64,000 nt of DNA from Juglans regia (taxonomy: Eukaryota > Streptophyta > Magnoliopsida > Fagales > Juglandaceae), in assembly GCF_001411555.2 (NCBI RefSeq), contig NC_049905.1:16904891-16968890 (forward strand), given 5' to 3'. Numbering within the stretch: the stretch's first letter is position 1; each line of letters opens with the position of its first letter. The notes under the pieces were generated by a model. That model searched no databases, was not told the origin of the DNA, and saw only the letters and a program-made list of their open reading frames with translations. Both the position numbers and the translations under genes were made by a program. Positions 47,301 through 58,000 of the stretch are shown here, in pieces.

Positions 47301-47838
47301 GAGGGGACCAACTCCTGCTGGCTTGGCAATGATGCCAATGCTTCTGCCAGACGGACGGATTGGATATGTTTTGTAAGCACATGCATACATCTTTTGCTTT
47401 AAATAGGCTAGTAGTTACTGATTTTAGATTATTAATTTTGCATCTGCAAATGTTCCCTTATGAATTTACCGATGTAAAAGAAAAAGAATGTTCCCTTATG
47501 AATTCCTCCTCTCATGCCCACTTTGGAAAGCTTTACTTTCCACTGAGACTGACTGGTGAGATGAGTAATCAGTATTTTTAGTGATGCAGTAGCATCTAAC
47601 AATTCTATGATGGCCCAATGGTCCCTCTGGTTAATTAGATAGGGATTGAAGGGCTGAAGGCCAATTATTTTTTTGTCATCATTGCAGGCAACAACCAGGA
47701 GCACAACCACAAATCCTACCTTCACATCAAAGAAGTGGTATCAGGGGTGTTGGTGGAAGTGGCAGCAGGGGTGGCAGTTCAAGTAGGGGAAGGCATGGCA
47801 ATGAAGGTGGCCACGGGCGCAGGTATCGCCCATATTAA
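44304..47838 (+). CDS. hnRNP Q-like / LIF2-type RNA-binding protein, three RRMs
   Basis: Eight coding exons: 44304-44744, 44831-44947, 45199-45339, 45564-45737, 46544-46751, 46843-47018, 47287-47372 and 47688-47838. All have GT-AG borders and consistent phases, giving 497 residues. The N-terminus MPRTKANALSSGKQ is followed by a Glu-rich acidic domain (about 30-80). RRM1 has VYIGGI at 121 and KGFAFVTF at 160; RRM2 has LFIGNV at 201 and RGFAFVDY at 242; RRM3 has VYVKNL at 295 and IGFVHFAE at 336. A Gly/Ala/Tyr-rich segment, a PLIYGRGPTPAG motif and a Gly/Ser/Arg tail ending RRYRPY follow. This is the architecture of Arabidopsis LIF2 (hnRNP Q), a nuclear partner of LHP1 in gene silencing; the role is inferred from that family. 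No damage is seen. Confidence 0.93.
46020..46275 (+). mobile_element. LINE 3' end inside an intron of the hnRNP Q-like gene
   Basis: DDWNFKDKEHSLEDLRSFFF near 46035-46110 and CTTGTATACATCCAGAGTTC are the LINE C-terminus and 3'UTR. The latter phrase nearly recurs at 52816-52835 (CTTGTATACATCCAGTGTAC) in the 51-52 kb LINE. It lies in the 806-bp intron between 45738 and 46543, on the gene's own strand. Confidence 0.65.
47119..47150 (+). repeat. T18 followed by G14 in an intron
   Basis: An uninterrupted run of 18 T is followed directly by 14 G, in the intron between 47018 and 47287. Such a junction is prone to slippage and sequencing error, so the exact lengths should be treated with caution. 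Confidence 0.9.
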
Positions 47839-48137
47839 TTGCTCCTCTAGTGCCAAAAATCTATACATAAGGTGCTGTTTGTTCTAATGTCAAACCTAAA
47901 TATTGTTGTATCTGAAGTTTGCATTATCATCTTATTTATTGAAGCTGGATTTGGTATTCTCGTACTTTGGTATTAGGTTCTCCTCTCCTGTTCATAATTT
48001 TCATTTATCAGCCTTTTTTAGTGGCTGGATAGGACTTACGGCATTTACATGCTTTTCAATGCAAGTGTTTAGTATTCTCGTTGCTGAGTCATGTCTCGCT
48101 CCATAAAGATTATATAGAGCACGTTCTTTTTCGGATA

Positions 48138-48143
48138 AATAAA
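48138..48143 (+). terminator. Candidate poly(A) signal of the hnRNP Q-like gene
   Basis: AATAAA occurs 300 bases after the TAA stop, in a T-rich context. It is the first canonical signal downstream. Confidence 0.4.
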
Positions 48144-48149
48144 ATTTAA

Positions 48150-49011
48150 GAAAAGGGAAATCCACGCACTATATAAGATAACTCTAAATGCCCATTTGAT
48201 TACATACGTAGTTTGCCTGGAAATTTGGTTTATGGCTTTGAGCCTTTGAGGAAAGATACAATAGTACGAGGTAAAAATAATGTGTTCCTTACCAAAGTGC
48301 TTAAAATAATTTGTTTCAGAGTTATGGTTTTTTTTTTCTCATGAACGATACCATCCATGATTTACCCTTAAAAAGAGAAAAGAAAAAGAAAACAGTGATG
48401 GGGGACGCATTAACACAGGTTCGAGATTTAACTGGATATAAAACGTTGCCCAAGAAAGGACATTTTTCTTTGATCATCACATCCTGGATTTTCTTTTCAT
48501 CTATCCATGAAATTATGAGATCCTATTTTCTCGTGTTAGACTGAAAATTTGAAACTACAAAATGCAGATATGTTGAACTTTTTCTCCATTGCTCCTTTGC
48601 AAGGAAACCTTTCTACAAGAGTTATCCAGCTTAAAATAATAAGATTTAAATTTTAAAATTTATTTTTTAAATCAAATTGTTTCATGTAAACACTTTATTA
48701 AATGAGAAATGAAATTTCATTATTAAATATTATCGAGGTTGAAAATATAATTTTTTAACAAAAATCCGAATTTTAATCAGGTAAAAGATATGCCACATTT
48801 ACCAAAGTCTCCTCCGACATTCAGCATCATCAAAGCAATTTATAAAGCTTTAACTTGAGGTCTCCACTTTATGAATAAAATGAAGGCATTTTTGAAGATA
48901 TGAACAAAGCAAATGAAATGGTTCGATGCGCTCTTACAAAAGGCCATCGACTAAAAAAGCATACAAGTACACTATACTTCACTCCCACAGGGTAAAGTTC
49001 AACGGTCTGGC
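48150..49011. other. Convergent intergenic region
   Basis: It lies between the 3' ends of two convergent genes and presumably holds the minus-strand 3'UTR of the DPB4-type gene next to 49012. An AAATTTTAAAATTTATTTTT tract near 48650 resembles the core of the MITE at 8851-9020, but no inverted ends were identified. Confidence 0.35.
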
Positions 49012-52000
49012 TTAGTCGTCGCCAGTTCCATCCTGGTCTCCCTCCTCTTCTTCATCCCTTTCACCACCTCCACTTTTCTGTGGTGCCTTTTCTTCCATTT
49101 TCCTTTTTTTCACTTCTTTCTCCTTCGCCACTTTGGCCTTCTTTCCAGCATTTTTCTGCCTGAACTCTGTATGGAAACCAACCAAAAAAAAATGTCGGCA
49201 ACAGTTTATTCATAAGAAAATGAACTGAAACTAAAATTTTAAACTATCTTTTTTTTTTTTTTGGATATTTGTCATTTTTCAATCATTCAATGGATCAAAA
49301 TTATCATCAAATGCAGCTATAGTTATGCACACAATATCCCTTTAGGTGGCAGCTAACATGCATGACGAATGCTAATACAATTAAACTGCTCAAATATCAT
49401 AAATAAAGAATTGGAGTTTATATGAACACATGGACAAGAACTGTCAATTCCCCACCAGTTTACAAGACAATTTTGTTTTGACCAATTCATTCCGACCTTG
49501 CCGAGCTTTGTCTTAGGAGTTCATGCATGTGGGCTGCACTACAGTTCAGCTTCTGGAGTGGTGGCTGGATTGCGCCACCTTTCTCTTGGGGTTTGTGATG
49601 CCGGACAGAATAGTTTGGGATAGGCAACAAGAAGATATTGGAACATCACTCAGAAGAGATGGTAGAGCAAAAGAGTAACTTCCTGGAATCACGAGATTTG
49701 TGTCCATGAAGCCATCTAGCTACCTCGTCATATGCTTCTTCTCCAGAAAATGCAGATGGAATATTTTGAACATATATATATTTTTTATTCTAGGTGCCTA
49801 TTTCATAAATACATTTATACACATATACTCAACAAAAATACATACTAGATTCATAAGTCACAACTACCATATATTTCACATGCCTGAGTGGGAGCTCTGA
49901 CTCAGATACATCAGATACATAAATTCATACACATACCCTTTGAAAACACATAAATTCATAAGTTACAGGTCGGGGATACTTTACAGACCTAAATAAGACC
50001 GACTCTGATACCCGAAGAAAATTTTAGAAACAAGAGCAGTGACTTAGAACAGATAAGACCATCCTGTATACGCACAATAACTGCTGCTACTGTACCACTG
50101 AACATCTCATTGCTCCCCTAAAAAATTGACCTAGACCAATGGGCTAGCAAAGAGCCCTTATGACCCCATGCCCAATTAGCATTAAACAAGGCCAGACATC
50201 CCATATGATAAGATGCATTCCACTCAAGAACCAAACATAAATGAAAATTGAAACTATGAGATTGACTTTAAATAACAAAACAAAACAAGCCAACCACAAG
50301 ATAAGGATTTTTGGTGATGACGGGAAATCATTTAAAGAACTCTTCAAAGGTAAAACTAAAACAGGCAGCCTCTCCAGAACAAACCAATCCCACTATTTAA
50401 AGATTAATACAAGTTTCTTACAAACCCTTTGCAATATGAATGCCTTGCTACAACAAAACGACTCATTTTGTCCCTATCGTAATAGCAGCCAGAACTTCTG
50501 ACAATCACCAAACTTGGTTTCTTCTCCTAGAACCTCCAGTGGCTGAACTCACCTCAAATCACATGTATCACTATCTTTGTATTTTGTGTGGTTTACAAAG
50601 ACTCCAAGAGAGAGAATCCTTGTAAAAGTCCCAAAACTCCTTTTCTCTCTTGGCACACTTGGATGGAGTATCAATATCTGATCTGGTAACTTTATAGGCC
50701 AATTTCGTGCTCCTTGAATGGCCCTTGAACTGATCAACTCTTTTTGAATTTCAAAATCGCATTCCTAAAAATCTGCAGTTGATCTGTCGTGACAGGTTCC
50801 TGACGAAACACGAATTGTTCTTCAGAATTCCAGATAACATGGTCTTTATCCAGACTTCGAATTTTAAGATTTTCAAATCTTCATCTTCATCCATTACTCT
50901 AAGTTATCTGCAAATTTTCTAAAATATCTCATCAAATAGAACATTTGTAGATAAATTTGATCTCTTACTTCAAAATCTCAATCCTGAAAATCTGCAGATA
51001 ACCTATCGTGACACATTCTTGACGAGACACGAATTCTTCTTCAGATTTCGTCCATTGAATTATGAGATCTTCAAACCTTCGTCTTCATCTAATAGTAAAA
51101 GTTATCTCATCAAACAGAGCATTTGTAGATAAACTTGATCTCTTATTGACCCTTACTCATTATCCTTATAGATAAATCTTATCTATCAACACAAACCAAA
51201 TAACAAACGTTGCCCATTGTTTTGAAACCGAATTTAGCCAAATACTATAAATACTAACAAAAATTAAATTTAGCTGGTGAACAAGGCATCAAACTCACTA
51301 CATTAGACTTGGAGCTTGTGCTCAAAGGCAGGAAAAATCTAGGGGGAGCAATGGCTCCTAGCCCAATTCATCCCCCCCATCCCCAAAAACAAACAAAAAG
51401 TCTCCAATTTTGTTTATTGTTTTTTTTTTTTTTATGTTTTATAATTTAGTAATTGTAACTCGGCCAAGCAATAATCTTGTGAGTTGGCTCCCCACAAGGA
51501 CCCATTTCCAGCTTGCCCCTGCCTATAAAGATTGGGTTTTGCAAAAGGTTAACGAGATACAGCAGTGTGTGGGGATTACATGTGGAGGATTTGAGGACCA
51601 ATTCACAGCACTATTTACTGCAATTGAAGCGGGTCACTTACTTGGAACAAAACCAAGATCTAAAAAGAGCAGGAAGTTAAAGCGTCTTACTTGGGCAAAT
51701 CAACAATGATGCTACGGGAGGTAGTCCAAGTCGAGGGAGGACTAGAGGGTGGGCAGAACCAATTGTATTATGAAGCCCAATATTTTAACTTGGAATGTCT
51801 GAGGACTAAATGAGTTTAATAAGTGTCTCCAAACTAAAAACTTGCTCTACTTGTGGAAAGTTTAAATTGTGTGTTTTCAATCGCTTGTTCGGAGTTTGTG
51901 GAGTTGCCAATACTTAGGATGGTCCTATTTAGCTTCTAAGGGAGCTTCATTAATTTTGTGGGATACAAGAGTGCCGGAGAGAGTTGAGAAGTGTGTCGGG

Positions 52001-54704
52001 GAATTTATAGTGGCTTACCTTTTTTTTTTTTATAAGTAAGAATCTTTATTGAATTGAATGAAACTAGGCGAAACCCATGTACACAGGAAGTATACAAAAT
52101 GAGACACCTAATTACATTCTAGAAGCTGAAAAGAAAACAAAAACTCATGAACATTCCCTCCTTCTAATACAATAGCAAAAAACCACTGAAAAAGAGAAGA
52201 CACAAAGAAATTCCAGGTTTCCTCCACTGCTCGCTCCTTGTTGTTAAAGCACTTGTCATTCATTTCCGTCCATAAACACCACATTAAGCACAAAGGTATC
52301 ATCCTCCACGCCGCTAACAGTTGAGAACTATTATAATGCCTATTCCAGCATGCTAGTAGATCCACCACACTCTTAGGCATAACCCAACTCAGCCCAGCTC
52401 TACTACGAATGCAAACCCATAACTCCCTAGCCACCTCACAATGTAAAAGTAAATGAGCAATCAATTCCTCATTCTTCTTACACATGAAGCACCACTCCAT
52501 AACAATCATACTGCGTTTCCTTAGATTATCAACCGTCAAAACCCTCCCCTTTACCTTTTTTAAAAGGTGGTAGATAATTTCGAGTGGGCCTTTGCTGGAG
52601 CTTATGGGCCAAATCTAGATTGGAGGATCGGGGAAGGTGCGTCTTTGTCCCAAGCAAGAGATTGGAGGATCATTCACATGGTCATCCAATCGGGCTGGTC
52701 TGGATTGGATAGGTTTCTAATTTCTCCCTCTTGGGCTTTGTTCAGATCATTTCCCTATCATCGGCTTAATGTTTACGATTTCCTATATCTATTTCTGCTT
52801 CCTAGCTAGGTGTTTTCTCTTGTATACATCCAGTGTACTTGGCTACGCCTATTGATATTAATAAATTTTCACAAATAAAAAAAAGATAAGGAGATTCCAA
52901 GTTTCAATAATATTCCATGCTTATTTTGCATAGGCGCAAAGAAAAGCTTAACTAAGACCTGCACAGCAATTGGCTCAGAGCAATTCAAACTTGCCTTATT
53001 TTGACACCTTCGTGGCTCAACCAACCTGCTTGCTCAAGCTGTCCTATGTTATTATAAAAGCAAAGTCCAGAAGAACTTAAAAGGAGCTGAAAATCTCAAT
53101 TCTCCTTCTAAAATCAGCAAGAGCCTTTTTAGTGCAAGTTAGATTGTAAATCACTTGTTCAATGCGTTCCATATAGCAAATTGAGACATACTTGAGAGGG
53201 CACAAAACCAACCTTTACTCTCATTACTGAATCTTCCTCCATAACTAAATTCCCCATTACCCATAACTGAATATTCCTATATTTCGTAGTTGGCAGCTTT
53301 TTTTTTTTTTTTTTGCAATCAAATCCTAAATTTGATAAAAATCTCCAAAGCTTCTCCGCAGACCTTGTTCATAACAGAGATTGGGACAAAGTCTGGACCA
53401 CCTGTAAATAGCTCCATTGGAGTTACCTTCTTTCAAATATCCACACATGCGTTTCCACTAGAATAAACAACAAAAAACTTTTTCCTAGGGCCAGACATTT
53501 TTAATTTAGTAATGCTCACATCCAACAAGTAAATAAAGAAAGGAAATGATGTCTAGCTCATTAGAGAAACAAGAAGAAAACCCTTTTACGAAATGTGACC
53601 AGAAGAAAGAACACTGTAATACAGCACATAGGACTACTCATCTTACTAAGGATTACACCAAACAAACATCTATCCACCATCTACGATCTGAAAACTTACA
53701 TACAAAATGAAATAAAAATTTGACAACTGACGAGTCTAAACTTCAGGGACACATCTTACTAAGGACGTTTTTTGTTCGTTAAGGTACAGAGAAAACTAGT
53801 GAGTCCTAAACCCGCTTAATCAAGCCACAGCTTATTGGTAGAGTTCAACTAAATATTAATGAAGAACGATAATTGTCAGGTGCACTTTCATTTCCCAAAA
53901 TGGCATGTTAGTGTTGAGCTTAAGGCTTCAAATATGCAATGGGGAATTCAGTGTGATCTAGTATTAGTTCATACATGTTCGATGATTCGACCATGTATAA
54001 ACTGATAACTATAAACTCATTCCTATTTTAAGAAGAAACGTTTGTCCTAATGTAGGCTACAGAAGAAGAAACTCCGACAGTGGGCAGATGTAAATGTACT
54101 AACCATCAAGAGAGGCTTTAAGAGGCTTCAGAAACTCCGGAAACTCGATTTCTTCAAGCGCTTTCAGCACATCATCAGCGTTAATAGTCTGCCTTTTCGA
54201 TTCCCTACATATATCATTAGCCCTGCACGCGTCCGATATCGGCAAAAGTCGGCATAGCAAAACAAAAATACCTAAAAACAACCAGGAAGAAGAAAAAAAC
54301 CATAGCCCTAGATGCATAAACTGAATACAAATTGCTCCTACGCTACAATCCTAGCTAGAAGACAATTTCGAATAGCCACAAAAAGATCGAACCCTAAGTT
54401 TTTAAACAAATTCGAAGAAATTGTGCGAGAGGAAAGATTTTGATTTTGGGGAAGCTTACGTAGCGGACAGGTAGTGGATGAAGATGCGAGCGCTCTCGGA
54501 GAAAGCGAGGAGGGACTCTTTATGAACGGACATGTCGCAGTCGGGGGAGCATTGGGAGAGCTTATCCTTCACGACCCGGCGGACGATAGCTCTGGGAAGC
54601 TCCCCCGCCTCCGGTATCACTTTATCCATTTCTTTCTTTCTGCTATCAGTTGTAGCACTCACCCTTTCATCTTCGTGGGTTTCTAGGGTTTTGTTTCCCG
54701 CCAT
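49012..54704 (-). CDS. Histone-fold protein, NF-YB11 / DNA polymerase epsilon subunit DPB4 type
   Basis: Coding exons on the minus strand are 54704-54460, 54222-54104 and 49166-49012, with GT-AG borders in phase, giving 172 residues. I chose MAGNKTLE at 54704 because its context AACAATGGCG is good; an upstream in-frame ATG (54752) would add 16 residues. Residues 27-60 contain DKVIPEAGELPRAIVRRVVK; the histone fold covers about 34-113, with ESARIFIHYLSA in helix 2 and RQTINADDVLKALEE in the third helix. The tail is Lys-rich then Glu/Asp-rich, ending DGTGDD. This matches Arabidopsis NF-YB11/DPB4, a small histone-fold subunit of DNA polymerase epsilon, rather than a CCAAT-binding NF-YB. The 4.9-kb second intron holds LINEs. 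Confidence 0.9.
50751..51149. repeat. ~219-bp imperfect tandem duplication in the DPB4 intron
   Basis: TCAAAATCGCATTCCTAAAA at 50751 and TCAAAATCTCAATCCTGAAA at 50970 open two copies. Both contain ATCTGCAGTT/ATAA, CGTGACA, TTCAGAATT/TTT and ACATTTGTAGATAAATTTGA-like phrases in the same order. The second copy has a short internal deletion. Confidence 0.75.
51440..52885 (+). pseudogene. LINE (L1 type), truncated and internally deleted, in the DPB4 intron
   Basis: It reads the end of ORF1 (WVLQKVNEIQQCVGITC and TAIEAGHLLGTKPRSKKSRK, 51520-51705), then ORF2 endonuclease motifs (ILTWNV at 51786, YLASKGASLILWDTRVPERV near 51930, WAFAGAYGPNLDW near 52585, GLDRFLISPSWALF near 52700). It then jumps to the LINE 3' end (CTTGTATACATCCAGTGTAC ... 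AAATAAAAAAAAG, to 52885), so the reverse transcriptase is missing. A second LINE is inserted at 52021-52550. Confidence 0.75.
52021..52550 (-). pseudogene. 5'-truncated LINE inserted into another LINE
   Basis: On the minus strand, a 144-codon open part (52539-52108) reads TVDNLRKRSMIVMEWCFMCK, then HLLLHCEVARELWV and CLMWCLWTEMNDKCF, the zf-RVT end of ORF2. It ends in ATAAAGATTCTTACTTAT and an A-tail (the T-run after 52020). The target repeat TTACCTTTTT occurs on both sides (52015-52025 and 52551-52560), and the host LINE's endonuclease reading continues across it. Reasonably young, since the frame is still open. Confidence 0.8.
52886..54103. other. Rest of the DPB4 second intron
   Basis: AT-rich with a T-run at about 53301-53318. 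No exon, domain or paired terminal repeats were recognised. Confidence 0.4.
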
Positions 54705-55023
54705 TGTTTCAGCTTTTCGAGTCCTCGAAGATGTAGAGTTCATATCATTCAAAGTTTTAAATAATTCTAAATTTTAATCATATGACACGGATGACATGAA
54801 ATATTGAAGTTGATAAATGTTACTATGCGTTATGGCTGGACAACAAACCGAGAAACCGACTTAGACCGATTCAGACCGGTCGTCGGAGTTCAGAACAATC
54901 GAAATTGATGGAGAACAAATCAGCGTGCAGTAGCAAATAGAAAAAATCGATATCGGCCGGTTCGGCGTCGATTCAAACTATGTCGTTTTAAGCCTGTAGT
55001 TGTGTTTTAAACACAACTAAAAC

Positions 55024-58000
55024 TAGGGGTGTAAAACGGTCGATTCGGACAGGAAAAATCGACCAGACCGACCGGTTCGGTCTGGTCTGGACCGGATCGA
55101 AAAAACACATGGTCGGTTTCGATCCTGTAAGTAGGGGAATTCCGATCTTCAGTCCGGCCCCGGGGTGGGGATTTCTCGAACCGAACCGACCTAATAGGAA
55201 TTTTTTTAAAATTTTTTTTTTAATTAATTAATTAATTTATAAATATATTATTTTATATAATAAATTATGTAATTTTCATCTAAGCTATCCCTATTTACAA
55301 TATAAAATTTTAAATATATAATTAAAAATTAATATTATATTAATAGTATATTATCAATTAACTTATCAATTCACAATTAACTAATGTATCACAATTGACA
55401 TCTATGAGACTATGACCTAAGTTGCAACTTGCAAGTAAATATAGAGCATGTATGGATCATGGATGTATGGAATCATGGATAATTAAATTATTTATGTTTA
55501 TTGCTTCATATACAAAATGTAAAAAATTGTAAATAGCTCATTATGCATTAACTTAGCAAGTTAGTAACAATGTAACCATTACGTCATCAATATAAATTAT
55601 AATTATGAATTAATAAATAAACTAAATCACTATAACTATAGTCTATAATTACAACGAAATCACTATAAGTCTATAAGACTATAACTATATATAGTATTAA
55701 ATTATTAATATCACTATGACTAATGACTATATCACTATGAGTCTATGACCATTTATTATTATATAATATTAATAATTAATATCAATATTAGTATAGTATA
55801 GTAATAATTTAGTATTAGTATCATTATATCATTATAATATATATATATATACACTATATGTAGTAGTAAGTTAGTAACACTATTAAGTCTATAATAGTAT
55901 AATATATAATATTAGTATATATTATAAGAGTTATCATTAATTATTTTTTAATGAGTTAATTAAATAGTCCACATTAAATAGTTTACTTTATTTTAATTTT
56001 AAAAATTTTAATAATGTTTTCAATTAATTTATGTGTCAAAGAATCACAACTTAAAAAATATATAATCTGCCAATCAGAAGAAACGGCGTCGTTTAGTACC
56101 AAATTGGATCTAAACGGTGCCGTTTAAGTCCTTTAGTTGAATACTAAAATTGGGTTGCGTGAAACGGTGTCATTTCACACAACTTAGTTTTTTTTTTCTT
56201 TTTTACTTAACCGGCTTTAAAACGGTGCCGTTTCGTTACACCCCCACCCCGTTTAGATCCCAGAGATCCCCGTTCATTTGTGATTGTTCTTCCTTTTCAA
56301 AACCTAGTACAGCCTCCCGCTCTCCAGCAGCGATCCCCCCCCCCTCGCATCCCCTGAAATTTGAAGCTGTCAGCCCCTTCCGTCACGACGCGCATGGTAC
56401 TCTCTCTCTCTCTCTCTCTCTCTCTCAACATTAACTTGACTCACGAAAAGATTAAAAGATGTGCATTGATAGACTTTGTCTTAAGAATTTGTTGGACGTT
56501 TTGGATCTTTAGGTTCTTCAGTGCTTCACAATCAAATTTGTGCATTGATAGACTTTGTCTTTAGAATTATCCATGCGACTTCGTGTTGAGTCTGTTACTT
56601 ACTTCAGTCTGTTATAAGCCACTAACATTGATTATCCATATATTCAAATAATCCTGATACATAAAAGCAAAGATTTCATACATGCACAAATAAATTGAAA
56701 AATTAAACATAGTTTCACCCTAAACCTGCATAGAGCTCGACCAATCAGGATAAGAAGGTGTTGTCGGTATTTCCTATAAATACAAATAATTATGCTTTGA
56801 AACCAAAAGAGGATACCTACAAAAACAAAAAAACAAAAACAAAAACAGAAGCAAAAGAAAAGGGAGGAGGGGTGAGGAGGAGGGTGGGGAAACCTGAGTT
56901 GAAGAAGCTGGGTTGGAAGGCTTAGAAGATTTAAAAGATGAGAACTTACATACCACGGATATTGTTTTGAATTAAACAAAATCAACTTATCTCAATTCAC
57001 ATGAAAGATAGTGTTGTATGTTTAGATCCAAGGATCAACACCTGCAAGATTGCATGGGTTATCTTTAATAAGTCATGCTTTAACCTCTGTTATTTACTTT
57101 CCTTGTATTCAGGCAATTATTTTGCCAAGTCAGTAAATTTGCTATCTTTAAATGTTCTGGAAATAATAAGTAGAAGTAGAAATTTAAATCCATTTCTTTC
57201 TTTAAAGTAGAGTTGCCAAGTCAGTAGAGTTGCTATCTTCAAATGAAAATTTAATTCCCTTTCTTTCTTTCTCCTTTTCCTGATATGGGTTATCATTGGC
57301 AATTATTTTGCCAAGTCAGTCTGTTATTTTCATTTAATTCCCTTTCTTTCTTTTCTAGATGAACTCTATTCCAAGATTGATTCCACAAGATTAGAACTAT
57401 AGATGATGTAGAGTCAACACAGGCTACACATGGGCAAGGCATTCCTCCACTCCCACCCAATGTAAGTGCTAATACTAAACTAAGTGCTAGTGGTAGACCT
57501 AAGTCAATGGTTTGGGATCACTTTACAAAAATACCAAAAGGTGATCCAAGTAAACCTAGGGCTGCATGTAATTATTGTGGTGCTTCGTATGCATGTGATA
57601 CGAAGACCAACGGTACAAAGTCCATGAAGTATAACATTGAAAAATAATGTAAAAAATGTCCATTGAATAAGACGGATAAGTCCCAAACTACTCTCGGTTG
57701 GAAGGCAGGTGCAGGAAGTGGTAGTGGGGGATTTGTGCCTATAGAATTTAGTGTTGAGGCTTGCAGACAAGGCTTATTAGAAAAGATTATTCTTGATGAG
57801 TTGCCATTTAGGTTCATTGAAGGTGAGGGTTTCAAGAAGTTTATGCTCGTTGTTTTCCTTAACTGGGTAGAGATTTCATCCCGTGTTACAGTTGTGAAGG
57901 ATTGTTTTAGTGTGTATATAAGGGAAAAAACTAAGTTGAGAAGTGCTCTTCAAGGGCAACGAGTTTCTCTCACCACGGATACATGGACATCCTTGCAAAA

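Noticed and set aside
52108..52539. 143-codon minus-strand frame as an exon of the surrounding minus-strand gene
   Set aside because: It matches the LINE zf-RVT domain, is followed by an A-tail and target duplication, and would disrupt the histone-fold protein if included.
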